Positions 1-4,320 of a stretch of 6,571 nucleotides of DNA are shown here, piece by piece. Under the pieces are notes generated by a model, which worked only from the letters and a program-made list of their open reading frames with translations, was not told the DNA's origin and searched no databases. The position numbers and the translations under genes are program-made. The stretch is from an uncultured Candidatus Melainabacteria bacterium (lineage in GTDB: Bacteria; Cyanobacteriota; Vampirovibrionia; Gastranaerophilales; Gastranaerophilaceae), in the NCBI GenBank assembly GCA_937898445.1, contig CALEJY010000257.1, forward strand, positions 1 through 6,571, given 5' to 3'. Within the stretch, counting starts at the first letter, position 1. Every line of letters starts with the position of its first letter.

Positions 1-85
1 GTTTTACCTGTAAAAACTCTAAGGCTTCGCGTTCACTAAAACCTTTTTGGCGCAGGCGTTTATATTTTATTAGTATCTCGTATAT
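1..85 (-). CDS. Partial reading frame after DUF2213, runs off the left edge
   Basis: After the restored DUF2213 frame ends, a third minus-strand frame is open from base 85 to the window edge. It encodes a basic, helix-like stretch including KYKRLRQKGFSEREALEF. The codons look GC-richer and phage-like, and the frame follows DUF2213 closely, as a next structural gene would. No ATG, GTG or TTG lies between the in-frame stop at 86-88 and the charged segment; only ATA and CTG are available. Either the start has been damaged or translation is not real. The function is unknown. It is listed because the peptide looks more like a real protein than the competing frames at this spot. Confidence 0.3.
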   Translation of the reverse strand, partial: MYEILIKYKRLRQKGFSEREALEFLQVK

Positions 86-584
86 TCATTTGTTTTTGAA
101 TTAACCGCAATAATTGCATCTTCATAACTTGGGCTATCAACGATTGCGAGGTGTTCAAATCTACCGTCCAAAATCTCTTTATCGTATGGATTACCGTTGT
201 GTAGATCCCGTCAGGGTTGTCAGAATACTCTGTAATTTCATATTGACATGACACTGTGTATCCCTTTTGCACAAGGTCTATTGCCTCGTTATCAAAAAGA
301 ACACCTTCACACCAAAACCATGCGTCAGACGCGTCAAAATACACACGAGAAATAACACCCACACGTTGCTCTTTGGCGCTCTCGTCTGTTACGTCCTGAT
401 GATTGATAACGACGGGACACCCGATAAATGTATTTACAAACTTGTCAATCGTTTCTTTTTTGAGCAAACACACACCAAATTGATACTTTACAAGTCCTGC
501 TTGCAAAAACCTTGATTTAAAAAATCTTCCTTTGCCGCCTGTGTCCTCATTCAAATATATTGAATTAATCGCTGTTACATTCAT
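70..584 (-). pseudogene. DUF2213 phage head-region protein, frameshifted
   Basis: This is a phage protein of the DUF2213 family, found in head-gene clusters beside the MuF protein and sometimes annotated as a prohead protease or scaffold-related protein; its exact role is not established. The recognised parts are the CPVVINHQDVTDE segment (residues 56-68), VGVISRVYFD and WFWCEGV (75-95), and GYTVSCQYEITEYS (109-121). After residue 128 the primary frame turns to nonsense and stops at base 60. The +1 frame instead gives HNGNPYDKE, then FEHLAIVDSPSYEDA, then AVNS, which is the conserved family C-terminus, ending at 70-72. Loss of a single C around bases 199-203 (TAC-CAC-AAC becoming TAC-ACA-ACG) explains it. 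The restored product would be about 171 residues. The start at 584 is supported by AGGAGA at 592-597, 7 nt upstream. It could be a genuine pseudogene or a one-base sequencing error. Confidence 0.8.
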
Positions 585-588
585 TTTT

Positions 589-605
589 ATATCTCCTAGA
601 GATAT
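589..605 (-). promoter_or_regulatory. Perfect palindrome enclosing the DUF2213 Shine-Dalgarno
   Basis: ATATCTC-CTA-GAGATAT is a perfect 7-bp inverted repeat with a 3-base centre. On the minus-strand RNA it would fold so that AGGAGA, the ribosome binding site of the DUF2213 gene (592-597), lies in the loop and the 3' arm. This could limit initiation or be a protein-binding palindrome. The stem is AU-rich and only moderately stable. Function is inferred from position only. Confidence 0.35.
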
Positions 606-618
606 TGTAACATTGCGC

Positions 619-647
619 TTGAAAATGAATTTTAAAAGGTGTATAAT
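619..647 (+). promoter_or_regulatory. Near-consensus sigma-70 promoter for the antisense RNA
   Basis: TTGAAA (619-624), a 17-bp spacer and a perfect TATAAT (642-647) form the best promoter in the window. It points right, into the terminator and coding sequence of the minus-strand small peptide gene at 696-794. No plus-strand open reading frame with a ribosome binding site starts soon after it, so a non-coding transcript starting near 653-655 is the simplest product. Confidence 0.7.
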
Positions 648-649
648 AA

Positions 650-677
650 AAAAGAGGTTGCGACAACAACCTCTTTT
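650..677 (-). terminator. Rho-independent terminator of the small peptide gene
   Basis: The arms AAAAGAGGTTG (650-660) and CAACCTCTTTT (667-677) pair perfectly over 11 bp around a 6-base loop. On the minus strand the hairpin ends in six T residues followed by ATTATAC, a good intrinsic terminator. It lies 18 bases past the stop codon of the 32-codon gene at 696-794. On the plus strand it is followed by AAAA, so it is not a plus-strand terminator. It would instead form the 5' end of the opposing RNA. Confidence 0.8.
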
Positions 678-762
678 AAAAAGGATTTCTTCCTTTTATT
701 TGAACAAATGCGAAATCTGTTCTATAGCTACAAATATTGAATAAATATTTGTGGCTATTTTA
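654..762 (+). ncRNA. Candidate type I antitoxin (antisense) RNA
   Basis: A transcript from the 619-647 promoter should begin near base 654 and end at the hairpin plus T-run at 724-761, giving about 110 nt. It would be fully complementary to the 3' half of the minus-strand mRNA: its terminator, 3' leader and more than half of its coding region. The RNA would carry a 5' hairpin (shared with the peptide gene's terminator, loop CGACAA) and a 3' hairpin. Hairpin loops at both ends suit rapid pairing with the target. The layout matches prophage type I antitoxins such as RatA (against txpA) or SR4 (against bsrG), which overlap the toxin mRNA at its 3' end. There is no sequence homology claim. The RNA itself is inferred from promoter and terminator. 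Confidence 0.5.
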
Positions 763-794
763 GTAATGTTAATCAATATCAGAATTATCGCCAC
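696..794 (-). CDS. Small hydrophobic membrane peptide, candidate type I toxin
   Basis: This 32-codon gene starts at GTG (794) with a strong GAGGGGG Shine-Dalgarno (802-808) exactly 7 nt upstream. The product starts MAIILILINITKIATNIY and ends SHLFK. It is a single predicted membrane segment (about residues 2-24) with few charges and a lysine at the C-terminus. It has its own promoter (850-879) and terminator (650-677), so it forms a monocistronic mRNA of about 200 nt. A strong opposing promoter would produce an RNA antisense to it. Size, hydrophobicity and overlap match type I toxins of the BsrE/BsrG/TxpA/Fst kind, but I do not recognise a family. An in-frame ATG at 833 (45 residues, weak AAGG site) is an alternative start; with the mapped promoter it would leave almost no leader, so GTG is preferred. 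It is too short to be sure it is translated. Confidence 0.5.
   Translation of the reverse strand: MAIILILINITKIATNIYSIFVAIEQISHLFK
724..761 (+). terminator. Hairpin terminator of the antisense RNA, inside the peptide gene
   Basis: Left arm 724-738 and right arm 744-758 pair over 15 bp (one G-U) around the 5-base loop GAATA, followed by TTTT (758-761) on the plus strand. It lies within codons of the minus-strand peptide gene. A long stem followed by a short T-run makes it a plausible, if AU-rich, end for a transcript starting near 654. On the minus strand it would be a structure within the coding region of the mRNA. Confidence 0.5.
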
Positions 795-849
795 TTTCTC
801 ACCCCCTCTATTTAAAATATAAAAATCTCTCATAAGTAAACCTTTTTAT

Positions 850-879
850 ATCATATTAAAGTGAGCAAGAATTTGTTCA
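850..879 (-). promoter_or_regulatory. Promoter of the small peptide gene
   Basis: On the minus strand TGAACA (874-879) is followed, after 18 bp, by TATGAT (850-855). The -10 matches consensus at 5 of 6 positions and the -35 at 4 of 6. A start near 843 leaves a leader of about 49 nt before the GTG at 794. The -35 touches the CATGATAA palindrome at 878-895, suggesting repression by a factor bound there. Confidence 0.45.
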
Positions 880-915
880 TGATAATTTTATCATGTTATA
901 AAGTAAGCATGATAA
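878..915. promoter_or_regulatory. CATGATAA operator-like repeats between divergent promoters
   Basis: CATGATAA-TT-TTATCATG at 878-895 is a perfect 8-bp inverted repeat with a 2-base centre, and a third CATGATAA occurs at 908-915. A weaker inverted repeat, TGAGCAA-GAAT-TTGTTCA (one mismatch), lies next to it at 862-879. All fall between the minus-strand promoter of the small peptide (850-879) and the plus-strand promoter at 922-950. That is where a repressor controlling both would bind. No regulator is assigned; the nearest candidate is the XRE protein at 3018-3338, with no direct evidence. Confidence 0.4.
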
Positions 916-921
916 AGAATA

Positions 922-950
922 TTGAAAAATTGTTACAATTAGACTATACT
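922..950 (+). promoter_or_regulatory. Promoter of the candidate immunity gene
   Basis: TTGAAA (922-927), a 17-bp spacer and TATACT (945-950) form a strong sigma-70-type promoter. Transcription would start near 957, giving a short leader before the ATG at 972. It lets this gene be expressed independently of the phage late genes on the other strand. Confidence 0.65.
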
Positions 951-971
951 TTAATAAAGTTAGAGGGTTAA

Positions 972-1277
972 ATGAAAAAAATGATGTCCATTGTAATATG
1001 TTTAGTTATTCTGTTATCGGGTATAATAGGAATAACGAAAGGTAAAAACATGAAACCAAAAGAACAAATTCCGCAAGAAGTTATTAATTTTGCAAAACTC
1101 GATAAAGGTGGAGAGTTAGATTATCAAGGAACATGGAAAAATTATAAAGTGTATTTAGTTAGTTATCCTGAATTAGAAACTGGTGTGTGGGGATTACCAA
1201 CATACATATTGTTTGATGGAAAAGATTTGCAGTGGGTAACCGGTGCTGAGGCGCTTTCACTAGATATAAAAGATTAA
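972..1277 (+). CDS. Small membrane-anchored protein, candidate immunity protein to the phage toxin
   Basis: The 101-residue product has lysines at the N-terminus, a hydrophobic segment at about residues 6-22 (uncleaved anchor or signal peptide, no lipobox), and a compact soluble part (about 36-98). The soluble part contains GTWKNYKVYLVSY, GLPTYILFDG and a final WVTGAEALSL. That pattern resembles small single-domain immunity proteins, but I cannot name the family. The ATG at 972 has AGAGGG (962-967) 4 nt upstream. A second in-frame ATG at 1050 has AAAGG 7 nt upstream and would give a 75-residue cytosolic form without the anchor. The gene lies directly beyond the 3' end of the MuF-toxin gene, where immunity genes usually sit, but on the opposite strand and convergent. 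Composition is about 30% GC, like the toxin tip. The protein is hypothetical; the immunity role is inferred from position. Confidence 0.7.
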   Translation: MKKMMSIVICLVILLSGIIGITKGKNMKPKEQIPQEVINFAKLDKGGELDYQGTWKNYKVYLVSYPELETGVWGLPTYILFDGKDLQWVTGAEALSLDIKD

Positions 1278-1347
1278 TATTTTTTTACGACAGCATTCAT
1301 AAAATAAGGATTAAATAGTTTATTATCTACTCTTAATAACTTCGGTT

Positions 1348-2925
1348 TTAAATGATTTTTGGATTATTAGAATATTTTTCTATATTTTTGTCATTATATA
1401 CATAATTAACTTGTGGGTCATACATCCTTAGTACTCCGTTTGTATTTTTCTCAATACAAAGCACATGACCATGTTTAAGTGTACTATTCTCTTTTTTAGA
1501 TTGCCAATAATAAGCTAATTGAAATCTTTGATTTGGTTTGATTTGTTGATTTAGATAATTATATTGTTCTTTTGCATTTGAAACATTAATTTTGGTATAT
1601 TCACATTTTTTCCCTGTTTTAGGGTCAATCCACGCCCATGATGAATGTTCAGCAAGTTGTTGTATTTTCCCATTTCTACTACGTGGTGCTGCTTGAACAT
1701 CATACCCCCTTATCCGTGCTTCATGAGCTACCACACTACACTGACAGTTGCGAGAATAAGCATAATTATGTACATCAAAATGCGGGTTAGCACGCCCATT
1801 GTCAGCTTGTTCAAAAGTCATAGGTTTACCCCGCTTTGTACCTGCAACAGTCTTTGGATATTGATATGCGGGTTCAGTGCTTTCGCAGTTTGACTCTTTA
1901 TAAGCCTTGTAAATTCCTTTTACAGTATCTTTCACAATGCCATCTGTCGTAACCGTTTTGCTCTGTTTCTTATCTAAAAACTCTTTAATAGCCTGTTCTT
2001 TTGTTTGTCCGTCTTTTACCGGTATGTGATTACCTTTTACCGTAATCCATTCGACATCATCTTTTGTGTTCATCGCAATTTTTTGACCGTTTTTGTTAGT
2101 ACGTGTCTTAATAAACGGGTTATCATCACTGTATGGAATAGCTTCACAGCGACAGTTATAAGTTTGTCCCGGCAAGCCAACATTACCGTTATCATCAATA
2201 ACCGGTGGGTTGTCATAACTAAATATTTTGTTATTTAAATGCTTATGGCGTTCACGTTCACGCCCGTCAAGAATGGTTTTCCAAATAAACTTGTCAAATC
2301 CCATTTCTTGATAAGTCGTTTTTTTGTATTCCGCAAGCATTAAAGCCGTTTCATTACGCGCCCAAAACTTTGCTTTGCGCCCCATAATTCCATATTCAGT
2401 TTCAAGCATTTTTTGAACAGTGTCGGCTCTATAACCGTTCAACACTGCCTCTGCAACCTTTTGGCGCATTGTAGGTATTCGTTCATCCCCAAAGAACTTA
2501 ATAGCATAGCCTTTGACGTTATTAACGTAATTCTCTGCAATCTCTTGTTTCTGCTCCTCTGACAACTCGGGTTCAATAACATTTAAATGCTTTACATTTT
2601 TGCTAACTTCGTTTCCTGCATCGTCAAGAATTGATATGACCTCTTTTTTAAAAACCATGCCCTCAATCATCAAATCAAGGTTGCTTTCAACCTCTTGCAA
2701 AAACGTTTTAACTGTTTCTACCTTTTGCATTGCAAGCGTTTGATTTTCAGATATAGCAACAAGCATGGATTGCGGGATTTTATCAAAAGGGATTTTATAC
2801 ACCTTAGTCCACTTATCATAAACCGCCCCCCAGCTCTCCAAAATGCGTGATTGCTGATTTGTGAATTTAACCTTAGCCTTAAATCCGCCTTCGTCTTTCA
2901 CATAATAGATATTACCTGCTTTCAA
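1348..2925 (-). CDS. MuF (SPP1 gp7-like) minor head protein fused to a papain-fold Tox-PL toxin domain
   Basis: Residue numbers count from the TTG at 2925. The N-terminal region (about 1-125) precedes a MuF/SPP1 gp7 head morphogenesis domain (about 126-265). Its signature includes ARNETALMLAEYK (189-201), TILDGRERERHKHLN (217-231) and PGQTYNCRCEAIP (252-264). A linker with WITVKGNHIPVKDGQTKE (293-310) follows. The C-terminal third (about 375-510) matches Tox-PL-type papain-fold glutamine deamidases or proteases: SRNCQCSVVAHEARIRGYDV (391-410), HGHVLCIE (485-492) and YDPQVN (502-507). The likely catalytic triad is C394, H487 and D503. MuF proteins act in the virion at the portal; fused toxin domains define the known MuF polymorphic toxins of temperate phages. 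The TTG start is poor: it has no ribosome binding site, and the same frame continues phage-like (TIKPPKAQNEFNPLVEAL) up to a stop at 2986-2988. The gene is therefore probably 5'-truncated or has lost its start, and expression is doubtful. Confidence 0.85.
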   Translation of the reverse strand: MKAGNIYYVKDEGGFKAKVKFTNQQSRILESWGAVYDKWTKVYKIPFDKIPQSMLVAISENQTLAMQKVETVKTFLQEVESNLDLMIEGMVFKKEVISILDDAGNEVSKNVKHLNVIEPELSEEQKQEIAENYVNNVKGYAIKFFGDERIPTMRQKVAEAVLNGYRADTVQKMLETEYGIMGRKAKFWARNETALMLAEYKKTTYQEMGFDKFIWKTILDGRERERHKHLNNKIFSYDNPPVIDDNGNVGLPGQTYNCRCEAIPYSDDNPFIKTRTNKNGQKIAMNTKDDVEWITVKGNHIPVKDGQTKEQAIKEFLDKKQSKTVTTDGIVKDTVKGIYKAYKESNCESTEPAYQYPKTVAGTKRGKPMTFEQADNGRANPHFDVHNYAYSRNCQCSVVAHEARIRGYDVQAAPRSRNGKIQQLAEHSSWAWIDPKTGKKCEYTKINVSNAKEQYNYLNQQIKPNQRFQLAYYWQSKKENSTLKHGHVLCIEKNTNGVLRMYDPQVNYVYNDKNIEKYSNNPKII

Positions 2926-3017
2926 AGCTTCTACAAGCGGATTAAACTCATTCTGCGCCTTTGGTGGCTTAATCGTGAAAAGAATTTATGGGGTGAAATA
3001 TAACATTTTTAGAAAAT

Positions 3018-3338
3018 TTATTTTAATAAAAAAGTCCTGATATATTTGTGAGTTAATGCAAGTTCGTCTTTGCTTAATTTCTCCAGCATATTATCAATAT
3101 CAGATTTTAAATCTTCTGTATCTTGTAAATAATAAAATTCAAACAAATCTTTAGGCTCAACATCTAGAGATGTTGCAAGTCTTTCTATTAAATCTGCAGA
3201 CGGGAAGTTTTTGCCGCTCTCAATACAACTAATATGTTTGTCATCAACATTCACTAATTCGGCTAATTGAGCTTGCGTTAGATTTTTCTTTTTACGATAT
3301 TCTTTTATCTTTCTGCCAAACAGATTTTTTATATTCAT
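3018..3338 (-). CDS. XRE-family helix-turn-helix regulator
   Basis: This 106-residue DNA-binding protein has a Cro/C1-type HTH_3 domain at about residues 9-64: IKEYRKKKNLTQAQLAELV, the recognition segment DDKHISCIESG (32-42), and SADLIERLATSLDVEP. A short helical tail (72-103) probably serves dimerisation. The ATG at 3338 is preceded by GAGG at a good distance (AATTGAGGTTTATATG). The gene is AT-rich like the host genes. It sits just upstream of the MuF fragment and divergent to the pseudopilin. The shared intergenic region carries several GTAAA/TTTAC half-sites, so it may regulate itself and the pseudopilin. It could also be a phage-derived repressor left at the edge of the remnant; composition favours a host origin. 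The targets are not known. Confidence 0.85.
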   Translation of the reverse strand: MNIKNLFGRKIKEYRKKKNLTQAQLAELVNVDDKHISCIESGKNFPSADLIERLATSLDVEPKDLFEFYYLQDTEDLKSDIDNMLEKLSKDELALTHKYIRTFLLK

Positions 3339-3393
3339 ATAAACCTCAATTTTAATTTTATAATGAACTTTAATAATTCAAAATCCGAGATTA

Positions 3394-3472
3394 GGTAAAT
3401 ATTTGATTTATATTTACTTTATTGGTAATATTTACTACATAACAGGTAAGTTTTTATTTTAGATTTACCTAA
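3394..3472. promoter_or_regulatory. Cluster of GTAAA/TTTAC half-sites between divergent genes
   Basis: In under 80 bp there is GTAAATAT-N7-ATATTTAC (3395-3402 with 3410-3417) and GTAA-TAT-TTAC (3425-3435). A GGTAA at 3445 and a TTTACC at 3465 follow. In addition, TTAGGTAAAT (3391-3400) is perfectly mirrored by ATTTACCTAA (3463-3472). The first inverted repeat surrounds the -35 box of the plus-strand promoter at 3403-3431, and the second overlaps its -10 box. This is a likely operator array, with the adjacent XRE protein as the obvious but unproven ligand. Confidence 0.45.
3403..3431 (+). promoter_or_regulatory. Possible promoter of the pseudopilin gene
   Basis: TTGATT (3403-3408), a 17-bp spacer and TAATAT (3426-3431) point towards the pseudopilin, each matching consensus at 4 of 6 positions. 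The spacing is ideal and the boxes are embedded in the inverted repeats described at 3394-3472. In DNA this AT-rich, other promoters cannot be excluded. Confidence 0.35.
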
Positions 3473-3516
3473 AATAAAGATTAAATGTGAGATTTTTTGG
3501 AAGAAGGGAACTAATA

Positions 3517-4197
3517 ATGAATAATAAAGGTTTTACGTTAGCTGAGGTGTTGATTACTTTAGGAATAATTGGAGTTATTGCTGCATTGACCATGCCATCA
3601 CTAATTACAAATTATCAAAAGAAACAGATTGTCGCACAATTAAAAAAGGCTTATTCTACTTTTTCACAGGCATTGGTTTTATCACAATATGAAAATGGGT
3701 ATTCTTCAGAATGGGATGTGACAGAAGCAGGGAGTTCTTATGAAGAAAATTTAGCGTATTTTGAAAAATATTGGAAACCATATTTAAAAGTGTTAAAAGT
3801 TTGTAAAACAATGCAGGAATGTGGATATAAATATGGTGGATATGCAATGTTAAATGATAAACAAAAATTTAGCTATTATGGCGCGTACAACAACCAAATA
3901 CCTGGATTTATTTATGGTGATGGAACATATGCATATATAAGACCATACGGCTTTAATAATACAAAACTCCAACTATTAAGTATTGATCTCAATGGAGCAA
4001 AAGCTCCTAATATTATTGGGAAAGACGTTTTTCAGTTTTCAATAAATACAACAAAAGGTACTATCACAGGGTATTCTGCAGGTGATTATACTAGTTGCAC
4101 TGTTGAAAATATTCAAAATTATAGCGAAGCTTCTCGTAATTGTGCGAGCAAAATAATCCATGACGGCTGGGAAATAAAATCTGATTATCCGTGGTAA
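3517..4197 (+). CDS. Type IV pilin-like / type II secretion pseudopilin
   Basis: The 226-residue protein has a class III-like prepilin start. It has a very short leader MNNKG, cleavage expected between G5 and F6, the conserved glutamate at mature position 5 (E10), and a hydrophobic helix to about residue 30 (FTLAEVLITLGIIGVIAAL). The mature N-terminus would be N-methylated and embedded in the membrane before assembly. The globular part contains four cysteines (C96, C102, C194, C209) that could form two disulfides outside the cytoplasm. A DLNGAKAPNIIGKDVFQF stretch (157-174) and a DYPW end recall the pseudopilins that occur in many copies in Gastranaerophilales. ATG at 3517 is chosen over the in-frame GTG at 3487 because AAGGGA (3504-3509) sits 7 nt before it and the prepilin leader must be short. 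No other secretion gene is nearby, so this is an isolated subunit of unknown cargo or role. Confidence 0.88.
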   Translation: MNNKGFTLAEVLITLGIIGVIAALTMPSLITNYQKKQIVAQLKKAYSTFSQALVLSQYENGYSSEWDVTEAGSSYEENLAYFEKYWKPYLKVLKVCKTMQECGYKYGGYAMLNDKQKFSYYGAYNNQIPGFIYGDGTYAYIRPYGFNNTKLQLLSIDLNGAKAPNIIGKDVFQFSINTTKGTITGYSAGDYTSCTVENIQNYSEASRNCASKIIHDGWEIKSDYPW

Positions 4198-4253
4198 ATG
4201 ATTGTTGAAAAGATTGTTTTCTTAATAAATATTAATAGATAACCTTCTGTAAG

Positions 4254-4282
4254 TTTACAATATTTGTTATTTATTTGATAAT
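4254..4282 (+). promoter_or_regulatory. Promoter of the glycosyltransferase gene
   Basis: TTTACA (4254-4259), a 17-bp spacer and GATAAT (4277-4282) lie in the 123-bp gap after the pseudopilin. Each box matches consensus at 5 of 6 positions. A start near 4289 gives a leader of about 32 nt containing the strong AAAGGAGG site (4303-4310). This suggests the gene is transcribed separately from the pseudopilin. Confidence 0.5.
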
Positions 4283-4320
4283 TAAATTAATTATAAATAA
4301 TAAAAGGAGGGTTGGGGAGT

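Larger units (their letters stand above)
1..2985. mobile_element. Prophage remnant (head-gene region, interrupted)
   Basis: Two phage head-region genes lie here on the minus strand: a MuF/SPP1 gp7-like minor head protein (1348-2925) and a DUF2213 protein (70-584). In intact tailed phages the usual order is terminase, portal, MuF protein, DUF2213/scaffold, capsid, so these two are in the expected relative order. The portal expected upstream of MuF is absent, because an XRE regulator begins at 3018. DUF2213 carries a frameshift. Both genes are clearly richer in GC (hand counts 42-52% per 60-base row) than the flanking host-like DNA (about 30%). The right boundary near 2985 is inferred from the loss of phage-like reading frame and the drop in GC. 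The left boundary lies outside the window. No integrase or att repeat was found. Confidence 0.75.

Noticed and set aside
267..515. Plus-strand open frame of 82 codons
   Set aside because: It is antisense to the DUF2213 gene, has no ribosome binding site and no family resemblance.
532..744. Plus-strand open frame of 70 codons across the terminator and peptide locus
   Set aside because: It overlaps the DUF2213 start, the promoter and the hairpins. No Shine-Dalgarno supports it and the composition is not protein-like.
1278..1347. Possible bidirectional terminator between the convergent immunity-candidate and toxin genes
   Set aside because: Only a bulged AGTTTATTA/TAATAACT pairing is present, without a T-run on either side, so it is not convincing.
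1645..2238. Two plus-strand open frames (1645-1893, 2005-2238)
   Set aside because: Both lie opposite the well-supported MuF-toxin gene and show cysteine/isoleucine-rich shadow sequence.
1..2985. Intact prophage or phage satellite
   Set aside because: Portal, terminase, capsid, tail and integrase genes are not in the window, one head gene is frameshifted and another lacks a start, so only a remnant can be supported.
3391..3472. CRISPR array or tandem repeat
   Set aside because: The repeated units are 5-8 bases in mixed orientation with uneven spacing; they fit an operator cluster, not a CRISPR array.
3487..3516. GTG start extending the pseudopilin by 10 residues
   Set aside because: The extension would place RR-containing residues before the short prepilin leader and covers the ribosome binding site of the ATG at 3517.
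3656..3847. Minus-strand open frame of 63 codons
   Set aside because: It lies antisense to the pseudopilin gene, and its His/Ile/Leu-rich sequence is typical of a shadow frame.
4312..4320. TTG start extending the glycosyltransferase by 3 residues
   Set aside because: It lies 1 nt after the AAAGGAGG site, too close for initiation; ATG 4321 is better placed.
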